Notes: generated by a model from the letters alone, not told the origin. Positions 31,116 to 44,608 are shown, numbered from the stretch's first letter. The stretch is DNA of 64,000 bases from Liolophura sinensis (GCF_032854445.1 NC_088307.1:27506547-27570546); one strand, 5' to 3'. Program-made: numbers and translations.

Positions 31116-34100
31116 TGCCAATTCGTTGAAGAAAAGAAAAACACTACATGTGGGGACAAACGATGTTATGACCAGCTTGGGTCGTGCAAGGCGTGAGGTG
31201 ACAAAATCAAGAAGGCAAGTTATTCAGTGCAGCTAATGAGGTCTGAAGTATAGAGGATCGAGAAAAATATGAGAGATAATAACAAAAACTGCCAATTGAA
31301 AAGAAATGTCCCACATTACTGGATTCCAAAACTGCATAAATCCCACACTGCATAGAAAACTCACTTTAATGCGGGGTGAAGAGGCTGTACCACCAAACTT
31401 GTATCTACTCTTTTAACGAAGGCACTATAATGAATACAGCCATTTTGTAAAAAGTACTGTTATGCAATTGCAAAATGTTTCCTTGTTCATCTATTTGAAA
31501 TTCGGGGAAACTATATATTAACAGTGTATAGGTATTCCCATGGTATTTGTACAGGTCCAAAACGGTTTCCAAAACGGTTTCCTCTCTCGCAGACTTTAGG
31601 ACAAGAGGGGGTTTCAATTTTAACATTGTAGATTATCCTTACTTGGACAGCAACATGCCCAAGGATACCGTATAGAGCGTGTACAGATATCGCCTTGTAA
31701 CATTTATCAATCAACGTCACAAGTTATTATTACAAAAACAAGTGTGTCAACGTCAGAGTTTCTAAAGTTTTATAATGAGTATGACTATTTTGTAAGTAAA
31801 TATGAACAGAACGTCCATAATTCTGGCACTCTGCTTCATGTTTGTGAGGCTGGGGCATTATATTCGTCGAGTTGAAGTATAGCGTCGAGTTGGATATGTG
31901 AACAGTTGCTATCAAAGTGCAAATCAGATTTCACTCATTTGCTTAGAACATTCTTTGCGTCTATCCAAGATGTTTGAAAACTATTGTTAGCTTCTTTTTT
32001 TGCATAATTCCGTTCTATTTTCGTTTGTTATACACTTTCTCACTCTGAAAAAATGAACCTGTTAAATTTTGCAGAAAGTCTGGTGTCTGAGTGATGCTAA
32101 GAGGTAATAATGTATTCTGTCACTAAAGCAGATTATTGTGTCATATTCAACTTAAAATCCTGATACTCTAATAGAATATGTGCATTATATTTAACACAAT
32201 AACCTGTTCCAATAACAATCGCTTTGGGAATTGGCCTCTCGATTAACGTCAGTTTTTTAGTTCACGGCTGGTATGCGAAAGTTGAGGGATGATAATTCAT
32301 GATATCTCATCCCCAGCACACACTATCAGTTTTATGATGCCCAAAAAGTCAAGAAAATAACATTTTATGTTCTCAGTTGGGAGTCCCTGAATCTGTACAT
32401 CGATAGCAGAGCTAACCACCATCCGCTTGTTTCCCTCCCAAACAAGCTGTCAGAGGCCCAAGAAGGGAGGTAACTCTAGTAAACAAAAGGCAGGTGGTTA
32501 TTGTCTGTAGTTGCCACACGAGCGTGGGATATTACTTTGTGAGCGTGACGTTGCAATTAAAAATAAATTAGTTAAGTCTTCAACACATTTGCTGGTAGAT
32601 ATCCTACTGCTCTGCCCAATATATGTTTTTTACTCTTCTAACATTCAACTGGTTTGTGCATCTCTAACTGTGACCGCACCCCTCCTCTCTATACATATTT
32701 CTCCATGTACACCTGAAGATGTTTGTGTTATAACTGAAGTAAAGTTAAAACCGACTTACCTGCGCAAACCCTTGCGTTTGAATGCCCGAAAAAGCTTTGG
32801 ACTTTGTATTCCAAATAACTTTAAAAGAGCCAGCGATTTTTACAAGATCTTGGATGAGTAAAAAGGTAAGGTTTACCTACATAAGACGAAAATTTCAAAC
32901 TACACCAGACTTTTGAAAGCCAATAATTACATTACACGGCAATTGTTATAACAAAACTCAGGTATTGGTTTTATTACATCGAAGGCCAAACATTATTACG
33001 TCACGCGGTGATATTAGTTTACATCATATGTTTTATTACATTAGGCAGTGGTGTTTCATCACTCGTGTATTATTACATATTACGGATTAACACACTCTCC
33101 TCTATCATATTTATGTATGACCAAGCCAACAGTTTGTACCGATACCTATTGTGAAATAATCGTTCATCAGCTGAACAGTTTTTTTTAACGGTTTTGAGCT
33201 CGAGACTTCTGTTAGTCCGTTAGATGGAGTCCAAATTTTGTTCAGAGGATACCACCGAGGTGGTCGGGGTGCAATAGTATCATCTTCAAGCTCTATTGTC
33301 CTACTTTTCATTTTGCTCTTGTACCTGTACGTCTAAGTAGCATTTTCATATAATAAATGCACTGTTCCTCTACACGTTCAGTGTTCTCTAAATGCTAAAC
33401 GTCTTCACATCATAATTATACATATGATGATGACTGACATCATAACCGTCAGAGAAATACATTTTACAAAACAGGTAAGCTACAAAAAATAAAGATGGAG
33501 ATATCCAGATTTGCTGTTTTAAAGCAATTTTTGTTATATTAAAGAAGTCTTGACCCCTTAATTTCAGGCAATATGCAGTTCTGTACTTGCTTGTGGATAC
33601 TTCGCTATTCACTGGCTAGAAGAAAGAATCATAACTCTATATCTAAACGGGAGCCAACCCAATGCCGAAAATTATGGAGGAATATGATTGTGAAGTAAAC
33701 AAGGCAATTTACAGGAATAATAAACAGCAGATTACATATAGGTTGGTGGCTTACTCTCCACACTGTGCTTTCTTCCATCCATAAAATAATTCGTGAACAT
33801 TAACTAAAACTCCAATTAGATAAGTGAATAAGCAATACTAAATAAAGACCAAAAGATTATTATTAGGTGCACGTAGAAGCTTACGCTTGTTTTTGTTCTT
33901 TGGATAATGTAAGCAGATAAAATGTGTGTACCTGTCGTTTATAATGGTCTCAAATTACTTTCGCACTGCAAAGGATATTCTTCGTCTTTATGGAGTTTTT
34001 TGGAAGTCATTTGACTTTGCCTTCACACGCAACCTATGGACTACAATCATTAATCGGAACTTGTGAGGCAAAATATTAAATACCATATTATCCATGTTGT

Positions 34101-34340
34101 AAAAAATATTGATTACGTGTCACATCAATCTTGTATGTTCTATCTGTAAAGGTATTGCGATTCTTATAGCTGCATAACGTTCGGGTGTTTGCTTTATTTG
34201 TAAAGTAAACAAACGCTCTGTGCGCTGTTTGTTGTCAGTTCGGTGATACCACTCGCGCTTGAGTTGCGTGCCCTAAAGTCCGACAATGATGTATACATCC
34301 GAAATTAGCTTACGGTAAGAGCTGAGCTGTTTTTGGTAGA
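31116..34340. other. Intergenic stretch, unit 1, only unassigned ORFs
   Basis: A 116-codon frame (32511-32861, +; copy 53019-53369) is open in both units with three silent and three replacement differences, but I recognise no domain. A minus-strand frame starting 'MKSRTIELEDDTIAPRPPRW' (33311 downward) is frameshifted in unit 2 by one extra base in a T run, which argues against it being coding. Short 'ttattacat' repeats lie near 32950-33090. Confidence 0.35.
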
Positions 34341-34364
34341 TGGCTTGTGGGAGATGGATTGTTA

Positions 34365-34985
34365 TTATCCCCGTGGCACTGTCCGCTTTCCTCCCACCAT
34401 AATGCTCTCAGCCGTACGTCGGCAGGTTTTCCAGCAACCTGTGGGTGATCGTGGGTTTCCCATCGGTGCTGTCCGCTTTCCTCCCACCATAATGCTCTCC
34501 GCCGTACGTCGGCAGGTTTTCCAGCAGCCTGTGGGTGGTCGTGGGTTTCCCATCGGCGCTGCCCGCTTTCCACCCACCATAATGCTGCCCGCTGTTCGTC
34601 GAAAGGTCTTCCAGTAACCTGTGGGTAGTCGTGGGTTTCCCCAGGGCACTGCCCGTTTTCCTTCCACCATAATGTTGTTCACCGTACGTCGAAAGGTCTG
34701 CCAGCAACCAGTGGGTAGGTCTGGGATTCCCTTGGTCGCTGCCCCCTTTCCTCCCACCATAATGCTGCCCGCGGTACGTCGGAAGGTCTGTAAGCAACCT
34801 GTAGGTGGTCGTGGGTTTTCCCCTGGGCACTGCCCGCTTTCCTCATACCATAATGCTGCCCACCGTACGTCGGAAGGTCTTCCAACAACCTGTGGATGGT
34901 CGTGAGTTTTCCATGGGCACTGCCCGCTTTCCTCCCAACATAGTGCAGCCCGCCGTCGCATCAGTTAAATATTGTCGAGCAGGGC
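34365..34985 (+). repeat. Minisatellite built from a SINE core (array C), unit 1
   Basis: Seven units of about 90 bp, each containing 'ctttcctcccaccataatgc', 'cgtcggaaggtcttccagca' and 'gtggtcgtgggtttcc'. These are the middle of the family 1 SINE. Only the last unit runs into the SINE 3' end ('gtaaaacgccaacc' and A-rich tail, to about 35030). Confidence 0.9.
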
Positions 34986-35404
34986 GTAAAACGCCAACCA
35001 AAAAAAGCAAAAAATAAAATAAAAATAATTTTACATGCTAATCTGGAGGAAGGGGTTTTTTAATTGATTGATTATTTGATTGGTTTCTTGACATTGTGGT
35101 TACTCCTGACCTTGAGTGATAATCGCACATCCACTCTAGCCACTATTCGTTTCATCCAAACTTCTTATAGGCGATGTTTGTGCGCCCTGTGTCTATAATA
35201 GTATGAGCCTAGTATCGAGGATTTTCTCTCTTTCGACGTCCTTCTCAGGAAAATTGTGCAGGTAATAAATTTATTTTTACTATATTAGCAAAGAAATGTT
35301 GTTCTTGGCCAAGTATAGAGGTGATCGAGAAACACAGGGTGCGGTGGGGTGGACGAGCGGAAAGTTTAAATCTTTTAAGGTGACTATGTTGTCTTAAAGG
35401 ATTT

Positions 35405-35655
35405 TGTTTATCTATTTATTTGATTGGAATTTTACGCCTTTATAAGACATATTTCACTTATACGATTGCGGCCAGCATTATAAAGAAAGGAAAACGGGCA
35501 GATCCCGGGGTAAACCAAGGACCATCCTGTGGTTGCTGAGAGAGCCAGCATGAGCCGGACACTCTTCGATAGCATTGATTAGAGGCTCCGGTTTCACTGA
35601 TATGCTCTAGCGATAGCACTCTAACAACCAGGCCATCGGTGCCCCGATAGGATTT
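35405..35655 (-). mobile_element. Near full-length SINE (family 1), unit 1
   Basis: Tail, core 'ttgcggccagcattataaag', head end 'aacaaccaggccatcggtg'. Copy at 55830-56078. Confidence 0.85.
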
Positions 35656-35884
35656 TTCGACATATTTTATTCTACAGAAAAAAACGGCGGAAATTGCTTG
35701 AAGCATTAAGCTCCTTTCAAAATGCTCAATGTAATTTTAGATGAGTTGTTTACAGTCCGTTCAGTAAAATATCGCCATACCGGGATGTAATATTTAATGA
35801 ATTTCAGTGTATGAAGCAGTGTACTTTGGTGTGACCACGGGACATAACCTAGTACACTTTGACGTACTTCCTCTCCAGTGGTAA

Positions 35885-36005
35885 GTGGGAATGCCTTGCA
35901 GTCACCTGAAGGTGGTGGTGGGCTCTGCTCAGTTTCCTCCAACCGTAATGCTGGCCGCCGTCGTATAAATAAAATATTCTTGAGTACAGTGATAAATAAA
36001 TAGAT
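35885..36005 (+). mobile_element. SINE (family 1) 3' part, unit 1
   Basis: 'ccgtaatgctggccgccgtc' and AAATAAATAG tail. It directly abuts the junction satellite. Copy at 56308-56430. Confidence 0.8.
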
Positions 36006-36019
36006 AAGTGATTAGGAAC

Positions 36020-37310
36020 CTTTACCCAGTGCATTGTGATGTATTAAAATCACTACCCAGTGCATTATGATGTACCCAGGGATCTTTACCCAGTGCATTA
36101 TGATATACTCAAGGATCATTACCCAGTGCATTATGATGTACTTTCGCATTATTACCCAGTGCATTATAATGTACTTAGGAATCATTATTCAGCTCATTAT
36201 GGTGGGTCTTAGGGATCATCACCCAGTACATTATGAGGTACTTTCGCATTATTACCCAGTGTATTATCATGTACCAAAGGATCATTACCCAGTGCATTAT
36301 GACGTGGTTGGGGATCGCCCACCAGTGCATTATGATGTAATTATGAACCATTACCTAGTGCTTTAAGAAGTACCTAGGCATTATTACCCATGTGGTTAGG
36401 GAACTCTACCCAGCACAATATTATGTGGTTAGGGGACACTACCCTGCACATTATTATTTGGTTAGGGGACACTATACAGCACATTATTATTTGGTTAGGG
36501 AACACTACCCAACACAATATTATGTGTTAGGGGGACACTACACAGCACATTATTGTGTGGTTAGGGAACACTACCCAGCAAATTATTATGTGTTTGGTGG
36601 ACACTACACAGCACATTATTGTGTGGTTAGGGGACACTACCCAGTGCATTATTATGTGGTTAGGGGACAATACCCAGCACATTATTATCTGGTTAAAAGA
36701 CACTACACAGCACATTATTATTTGGTTAGGGAACACTACCCAGCACAATATTATGTGTTTGGGGGACACTACACAACACTTTATTGTGTGGTTAGGGAAC
36801 ACTACCAAACAAATTATTATGTGTTTGGGGGACACTACACAGCACATTATTGTGTGGTTAGGGAACACTACCTGCACATTTTTATACTCAACATTGGGAT
36901 CACAATGTGGTGAAGGGACGCTACTCAGCACTGGGATCATTACTGAGTGCATCATTACTGGAATCATTACTGAGTGCATTGTGATGTGGTGAAGGGAAGC
37001 CATTCAGCACTGGGATCACAATGTGGTGAAGGGACGCCACTCATCACTGGGATCGCAATGTGGTGAAGGGACGCTACTCAGCACTGGGATCATTACTGAG
37101 TGCATCATTACTGGAATCATTTCTGAGTGCATTGTGATGTGGTGAAGGGAAGCCATTCAGCACTGGGATCACAATGTGGTGAAGGGACGCCACTCATCAC
37201 TGGGATCACAATGTGGTGAAGGGACGCTACTCAGTACTGGGATTACAATGTAGTGAAGGGACGCTACTCAACATTGGAATCATTGCTCAGTGCATTGTGA
37301 TGTGGCCAGG
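36020..37310. repeat. Compound junction satellite (arrays D, E, F), end of unit 1
   Basis: Three related arrays follow each other: about 30-bp units with 'atcattacccagtgcattat' (36020-36385), 33-bp units with 'gtggttaggggacactac' and 'agcacattattat' (36395-36885), and 37-bp units with 'gggatcacaatgtggtgaag' (36890-37310). The last type also stands at the left edge of unit 1 (15698-15830). Confidence 0.9.
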
Positions 37311-37377
37311 AGACTGGTTTTGAAGCCATAGAGTTGTGCTTCCCTCCATATTTTTCAGCCAAGGTCGAACCATAGAG

Positions 37378-37566
37378 GCCTTATATTGGCAGACTGCAGC
37401 TATGATGGACGCAAGGCGAGGACAACTAACCGGATCGAGTAGCTTACTGACTTCAGTGATTTTAGCAAACCTATGCCTCAAAACAGACATTTGTATAGCA
37501 GCCGTCAACCAATACAGACGTTCCAAGATAATACTCGCAAGGTCAATTCGGAAAAACGACGATTAA
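37378..37566 (+). CDS. Second BRICHOS exon 5, copy 2
   Basis: It is the same exon as at 15889-16077, starting 'ALYWQTAAMMD'. It differs from copy 1 at three residues (T to A, L to W, I to M) plus two silent sites, and the remaining protein is identical. No exon 4 lies before it in this unit, only satellite DNA. It could be used only by readthrough splicing from the exon at 15540, or not at all. Confidence 0.5.
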   Translation, partial: ALYWQTAAMMDARRGQLTGSSSLLTSVILANLCLKTDICIAAVNQYRRSKIILARSIRKNDD

Positions 37567-37634
37567 TACCACAAAAACAAACTCGGTAAAGAGGCTGTCT
37601 CATTTGAATATATTGATATTAAAGCAGTATTAGG

Positions 37635-38225
37635 CCTCTCACATCTGACTATAGTGAGATTGAAACAGTATTAGCTCTGTCACATCTGACTATAGTGAGA
37701 GTGAACCAGTACCAGACCTGTCACATCAGCATTAGGTCACACCTGAGTCTGAAGGATAGCTCTATATGTCAAGCTTAACTTTAGTGAGATTGAACCAATG
37801 AGAATAAACCAATTTAGACTTGTCACATCTGACTTAAGTGAGACTGACAAGTGAGAATGGACCAATACTAGACTTGTCACACCTGACTTTGGTGAGACTG
37901 ACCAGTGAGAATGGACCAATGCTAGACTTGTCACATCTGACTTAAGTGAGACTGACCAGTGAGATTGGACCAATACTAGACTTGTCACACCTGACTTTGG
38001 TGAGACTGACCAGTGAGAATGGACCAATGCTAGACTTGTCACATCTGACTTTGGTGAGACTGACCAGTGAGAATGGACTAATGCTAGACTTGTCACAACT
38101 GACTACAATGAGACTGACCAGTGAGAATGGACTACTGCTAGAGTTGTCACAACTGACTACAATGAGACTGACCAGTGAGAATTGGCCAATACCAAGCTTG
38201 TCACATCTAACTTTAGTGAGAATTT
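37635..38225. repeat. 54-bp minisatellite (array A), unit 2, about 10 repeats
   Basis: Same repeat as 16145-17300 at about half the length. Flanking DNA is collinear, so units were lost or gained after duplication. Confidence 0.95.
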
Positions 38226-39168
38226 AATCAGTATCAGGTCTGTTAAATCTTACTTTGTTGAGGTTTTACTAAGTCCGTGCCGAAAATCCATAGAGAGTCA
38301 TGGATTTGACCTTTGAACCCATTTAAAACTGTATAATACTGCACTAGTTGGTGTTGCTACCTGCATAATATAAATAACGAAAAAAAAAAACTCGCTTGAT
38401 AGATAGTTTTTTGGCTGTTTTACATAACAGTAAACATATTTTATTGTTGAAATATAGATCTGTCCAGAAGATTTATAGTTTGTCAACATCATGAGTTCAG
38501 GAAATCAGTTTGCACTCTGTGTTGGATTATCAGGGCAGGTCTGTTTCGAAGAAAAGGTATCCAAAGAACCTCATTAGGCGGCATATTGAGTAACACTCCA
38601 CTTGGTTCTGCATCGTTTTTCTATGACGATATATTTAAAGACATTCTCACCTCAAATAGTTGAATGACCTAATCTTATTTTCGCCTTTCCATCCAGGTAT
38701 TGTAACATCGTCACTTCTCTGGTACAAAAACAACATTGGAAATAATTAAAATGAGGAGAGCTGATTCCGAGTAAAGCCTGCAGTAACGGCAGGACTTTTG
38801 TGTGTTCGTGTAAATTATGTAATTTGTGACGCTGCCGATGAATACCGTTATGTTGCAGAGTCTGCTAAATTACACTAAAAGTCCCTTTTCTGCCAAAACA
38901 TTGTTAAACTCAGCCCAGAATGTTTAAATTAAGAACATTTTTAAGTCCAAAAACATTGTACTTCAAAGTAAGATATCAAAATTTCTTACTATGGTTATGA
39001 TTAAAAGCGCCATTTAATTTCCACAAATGGTTCAATTGATCTGATGTCATGTTCTGAGCCTGAGTCGTAATAAACTTACATATACTTACCATCTTCGGTA
39101 TCAGGCCTCCTTAGAATCTTTTTCACTATATATTCTTACACTTTTAAATGTTAATACATATAACTTAC

Positions 39169-40695
39169 GTTCCAATGAGTTGAACTCCAGAAAACTTTAG
39201 CATCACAGTTTCCCAGGCGATGGCCATGCCTTTAGATATTTCTTTAATTTGCACAAGATTGAATTCGTGGCCTCGTGAAAGTAGTATTTTGTTCCGTTGG
39301 AATTGTTCCGGGGCAGAAAAAATAACAGGTATAATGGTCAGTAAAGCTGTTACATGCCTCAAAGGTATTCTATACCTGAATCAGCTCAGTACTATAGCCT
39401 GAAAGCGAGTACAAAAGTCTATAATGGATCCCCGTAGGACACACCTGTTTACATGATAATAACACTTTCAGATTTCTAAAAGTCATCATTTGGCTGAAAA
39501 TTAGAGATCCTGGAACGTAAAATTTTACAAATGGTTATTTATCGATTTCTGAATACGGCCAAGGCGTCCTTTCTGTAACATCTGGGGTGCTGCAAAGGCC
39601 CGATATTAGGGCCACTTATGTTTATGTGATTTATTTATTTATTTAATTGGTGTTTTGCGCAGTATCTCCATTTGTTAAGTGTATTCACTACTCAACAAAT
39701 GGAGATAGCCTACTCAGCAGACACATTTGACGTCGTCTGCAGGATTCAAGAACATATCCGTATCCCACTTGACCGATGTTGTCCAATGAAAATCGGACTG
39801 TCTGAGGCGGGATAAAATTATTTATTTGATTGATGTTTTACGCCGTACTCAAGAATATTTCACTTATACGACAACGGCTAGCATTATGACAGAGCCCGGG
39901 GGAAACCTCCGACTATTCGTATGTTGTTGCAAGACCTTCCATGTAAGGTCGGAGAGCAGCTCACAGCAATCGCATTGGTAAGGGGCCACTGGGTCATTCA
40001 GCTGCGCTGGGATGCTAACCACGGGGACCAGGGAATGATGAGAAGTGTATTAATATAAAACCAATGAGCGTAAATTACATTTAATAACCTGTTACGTGAA
40101 TAAAGATTCAAAAATGTATAAAGATCATGGAACGCCTTAGAGGCTTTTTGAATTATTTGAATGTGTCGTGTGCTACATTAATGATCATATTGTAACCTCT
40201 GTCATTCTTATTGGTGGAGTTCATATGAATAATAATGATCATAGCCATTAATTTCAGGTACAGAAAGTCAATATATGCAAAGATAACTACTAGGTTAATA
40301 TTAAAACTTAGACTGTTATCTTCCTGTTCAATATTTATTTACTAAAAAAATAAGACTTGGCATAGGCTCCAATAGTATTGCTGCTGCTAAGAAAACTTGA
40401 GATTGTAATCAACTACATGTTCACATAAGTGCCCGAGGTTTTCTTATATTAGAAAGTCTTATCTTTAGGATAAATTACCAGCCTCACCAAGTAAAGCTCA
40501 TGTAAATGTGCATGAATGTGTTAATATGTGATAATGATATAGCTAAAAACGTTATCCATATTTTCATTTTCATTTTCTGTCGTCGTATATTTGACACGCA
40601 GGTAAAGAAATGGAAATGAAAAGCACAAACTTACCAATGGCGCCCGCTTCCAGTAACCCGACCAAGCAAAGTGCTAACAATATCTTCCTCAACAT
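39169..40695 (-). CDS. Small secreted protein, exons 1-2, copy 2
   Basis: Exons are 40695-40635 and 39271-39169. Exon 1 is identical to copy 1. Exon 2 has one silent change and one replacement (T53I, written 'LIGT'). The acceptor is 'ttcacgag' instead of 'ttcacaag', with AG kept. All splice sites are intact. Confidence 0.55.
39663..39707. repeat. Hairpin, unit 2
   Basis: The arm is TATCTCCATTTGTTAAGTG. Relative to unit 1 a C:G pair is A:T in both arms, and two other positions are mismatched. Confidence 0.8.
39815..40030 (-). mobile_element. SINE (family 1), unit 2
   Basis: Orthologous to 18874-19090. Confidence 0.85.
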
Positions 40696-40944
40696 GTTGG
40701 ATGCAGGCGTGAGGATGGCTGGAATTACAATCATTAATAGCAAAGGTGTATAGAATAAAACATATTTGTGTCAAGTCAATTGATGACAACTTTATAAATC
40801 AGCTATACTATAATACAACTATTATACTATAATATAATAATGGTGACAGGATATTGATGAATGGTTGCCCATAAACAATTCCCAGTGCATGCTTTTCATC
40901 TGTGTAACTATGCCGCTACTCTACTTGTAGTGCTGTGCGATATT

Positions 40945-41110
40945 AACCTCACCCTATTCTATGCGCCCAGGAAAATGAGGTTTTTCCAAACACTGTTTTT
41001 TCATACGTTAAACCAGAACAGCCCTTAAACTCATTTATAACGAAATATAACCACGCCCTGTTCTGTAAACCCAGAAAAGTCTGCTCTTGCAAACATTGTT
41101 TTATCATATG
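40945..41110. repeat. Array G, unit 2, contracted
   Basis: Only about one and a half copies remain. A deletion of roughly 250-260 bp joins 'ttttatcatatg' to 'caaacatgtacattcaagg'. Confidence 0.75.
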
Positions 41111-41544
41111 CAAACATGTACATTCAAGGAAACGTTAAGCAAAGGAAAAGTGCATAAAACAAACTAATGAAAACTGCTAGCAGTCGGTAATATCATACCT
41201 ACACAAAAGTATAGACACAAGCAAATTTACACATTACCTTGTTGTCTTATTTCACCGTCCAGGTAAACACTTTTTTAAACAGAAGCTTTAGAATACGCAG
41301 GTATGAACAAGTGGCTTCTTTTCTGCAGCATATCTCTATCCAAACAAATTTATATTAAAGCTGGTCCCATAATCTTGCTGAAATCTATAATTAAAAACAT
41401 AATTTCATGACATCCGTTAGAATTGGAATAACGGGGAGGCCATTTGCTGCTGATAATTTAAATATCAAAAAAAGCATCTGCATGTTTATGGTTTTTGAAA
41501 GTAAATCAACTTGCTTTGAGTAAATACTTCACAAACATGGTAAC

Positions 41545-44500
41545 TCCATGGGGCAATGGTGGTTGTGAAGGATTGTGTTGTGTTAAGTTTTGTAAGGGAG
41601 GCAATGGTAATTGCGGAGGACTCTGTGGTGTTAAATTTTGTAAGGGAGACGTGGTGGTTGCGGAAGATTGTGTTGTGTTAAGTTTTGTCAGAGAGGCCTG
41701 ATGGTTACGGAGGATTGTGTTGTGTTAAGTTTAGTGAGAGAGGCAATGGTGGTTGCGGAGAACTGTGTGGTGTTAAATTGTGTAAGGGAGTCAATGGTTG
41801 TTGCGGAGAATTGTGTGATGTTAAGTTTTGTAAGGGAGATGTGGTGGTTGCGGAGGATAGTGTTGTATTAGGTTTTGTAAGGGAGACGTAGTGGTTGTGG
41901 AGGATTCTGTTGTGTTAAGTTTTGTAACGGAGAAAATAGTGGTTGTGGTGGGCTTGTGTTGTGTGCAATGCGGTCAGGGGGACAATGGTGGCTGTGGGTG
42001 CCTGTGCTGTGTAAAGCGTTGTCATGGAGACAGTGTTGACTATGGGCGCTTCTTTTGTGTGAAGTTTTTTGTGTAAGGTCGCTAGGACAATGGCGGTGTT
42101 GTGTAAAGTATTGTCACGGAGGTAATGGTGGTTTTAGGTGCTTGTGTTGTGTGAAGTTTTTGTCAGAGAGACAATCTTGGTTCCGTGAGCTTGTTTTTTG
42201 TTTTAAGTGCTGTCATGCAGACAATGGTAATTTTAGGGTTTGTGCTGAGTGAAGTGTTGTCAGCGAGACAACGGTGATTGTGGGTGATTGTGTTGTGTGG
42301 AGTTTGGTAAGAAGACAATTGTAGTTATGGGCGCTTATGCCATGTAAAGTGTTGTCAGGGAGACAATTTTGGTTGTGGGCGGCTTATGGTGTGTGAAGTG
42401 CGGTCAGCGAGACAATGGTGGTTGTGGTTGCTTGTGTTGTGTGGAGTTTGGTAAGAGGACAATGGTAGTTATGGGAGCTTGTGTTGTGTGGAGTTTGGTA
42501 AGAGGACAATGGTAGTTATGGGCGCTTGTGTTGTGGAGTTTGGTAAGAGGACAATGGTAGTTATGGGCGCTTGTGTTGTGTGGAGTTTGGTAAGAGGACA
42601 ATGGTAGTTATGGGCGCTTGTGTTGTGTGGAGTTTGGTAAGAGGACAATGGTAGTTATGGGCGCTTGTGTTGTGTGGAGTTTGGTAAGAGGACAATGGTA
42701 GTTATGGGCGCTTGTGTTGTGTGGAGTTTGGTAAGAGGACAATGGTAGTTATGGGCGCGTGTGTTATGTAAAGTGTTGTCGGGGAGACAATGCACTGTCC
42801 CTCAGCCACCACTGTCTCCATTTCAGCTCTTCAAACAAACCAAGCCTCCCCCCCCCCCCCCCCCAACATCCACCTTTGTCTCATTGAGAACACTTCACAC
42901 ACCACAAGCCCCATTAATCACCATTATCTCCCTGCCAATACTTTACACATCACACAACAATACAATGGTGGTTGTGCGTACTTGTGTTGTGTGAAGTGTT
43001 CTCAAGGAGACAATGGTGGGTGTGGAGACTACTGTTGTGTGAAGTTTTGCTCTGAAGATAATGGTGGTTGTAAAGCCTTGTGTTGTGTGAAATTAAGACA
43101 ACAATGGTTTTGTTATTTTGTGTTGTGTGAAGTGTTGTCAGAAAGAAAATTATGGTTGTACGGGTTTGTGTTGTGTGAAGTGCAGTCAGAAAGACAATGA
43201 TGGTTGTGTGGGTTTGTGTTGTGTAAAGTGCTATCCGCAAGACAATAATGGTTGTGTGGGTTTGTGTTGTGTGAAGTGCTGTCAGGAAGACAACAATAGT
43301 TGTGTAGGTTTGTTTTGTTTGAAGTGTTTTCAAGAAGACAATGATGATTGTGTGGGTTTGTGTTGTTTGAAGTGCTGTCAGGAAGAAAATGATGGTTGTG
43401 TGGCTTTGTGTTGTGTGAAGTGCAGTCAGGAAGACAATAATGATTATGTGGGTTTGTGGTGTATGAAGTGCTGTCAGGAAGACAATTATGGTTGTTTGGG
43501 TTGGTGTTGTGTGAAGTGCTGTCAAGAAGACAATGGTGGTTGTTTGTGTTTGTGTTGTTTGAAATCCTGTAAGGAAGACATAAATGGTTGTGTGGGTTTG
43601 TGTTGCGTAAAGTGCTCCCAGGAAATCAACGGTGGTTGCATGGGTTTGTGTTGTGTGAAGTGCTGTCAGGAAGACAATGATGTTTGTGAGGTTGTGTGTT
43701 GTGTGAATTGCTGTCAAGAAGACAATGATATTTGCGCTTGTTTGTGTGTTCTGAAATGGAGCCATGAAGAAAATGATGGTTGCCTGGTTTTGTGTTGTGT
43801 GAAGTGCTGTCAGGAAGACATTGATCGTTGTGCTGGTTTGTGTTGTGTGAAGTGGTGTCAAGAAGATAATGATAGTTGCGTGGGTTTGTGTTGTGTAAAG
43901 TGCTGTTAAGAAGACAATGATAGTTGCGTGGGTTTGTGTTGTGTGAAGTGCTGTCAGGAAGACATTGGAGGTTGTGTGGGTTTATGTTGTGTGAAGTGTT
44001 GTCAGATAGACATTGGTGGTTGTGTGGGTTTGTGTTGTGTGAAGAGCTGGCAAAAAGACAATGGTGGTTGTGTGGGTTTGTATTCTGTGAAGTGCTGTTA
44101 GGAAGACTGTGATGGTTGCGTGGGTTTGTGTTGTGTGAAATGTTGACGGGAAGACAACCATTGTTGTATGGGTTTGTGTTGTGTGAAATGCTGTCAGGAA
44201 GACGTAGTTGGCTGTGTGGGTTTGTGTTGTGTGACTTGCTGTCAGGAAAACATTGATGGTTGTGGGTGCTTGTGTTGTGTGAAGTGCTGTCAGGAAGACG
44301 TTGGTGGTTGTTTGGGTTTGTGTTCTGTGACTTGCTGTCAGGAAGACATTGGTGGTTGTGGGTGCTTGTGTTGTGTGAAGTGCTGTCAGGAAGACGTTGG
44401 TGGTTGTGTGAGTTTGTGTTGTGTGACTTGCTGTCAGGAAGACATTGGTGGTTGTGTGGGTTTGTGTTGTGTGAAGTGCTGTCAGGAAGACGTTGGTGAT

Positions 44501-44608
44501 TGTGTGAGTTTGTGTTGTGTGACTTGCTGTCAGGAAGACATTGGTGGTTGTGTGGGGTTTGTGTTGTGTGAAGAGCTGTCAGGAAGACATTGGTGGTTGT
44601 GGGTGTTT
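41545..44608. repeat. 48-bp minisatellite (array B), unit 2
   Basis: Same array, about 300 bp shorter. The longest frame here is 263 codons (43118-43909, +), and a 303-codon frame lies antisense to it. Confidence 0.93.

Larger units (their letters stand above)
15698..37187. repeat. Tandem segmental duplication, unit 1 (about 21.5 kb)
   Basis: From 'cgccactcagcactggg' onward the sequence matches 37188 onward and 57563 onward at an estimated 97-98%, apart from tandem-array length changes. The left boundary lies in a 37-bp-type satellite inside the would-be intron between the second BRICHOS exons 4 and 5. Confidence 0.93.

Noticed and set aside
33111-33311. Conserved minus-strand protein starting 'MKSRTIELEDD'
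   Set aside because: Frameshifted in the second unit by one base in a T run, and no known family.
34310-34961. Frames of 87-198 codons around 34.3-35.0 kb
   Set aside because: They are translations of the SINE-core minisatellite.
36067-37003. Tyr/His-rich repeat frames in the junction satellite
   Set aside because: Simple readings of 30- and 33-bp repeats on both strands.
42950-43861. 303-codon antisense frame in array B
   Set aside because: It is the complement of the same satellite and has no domain or splice context.
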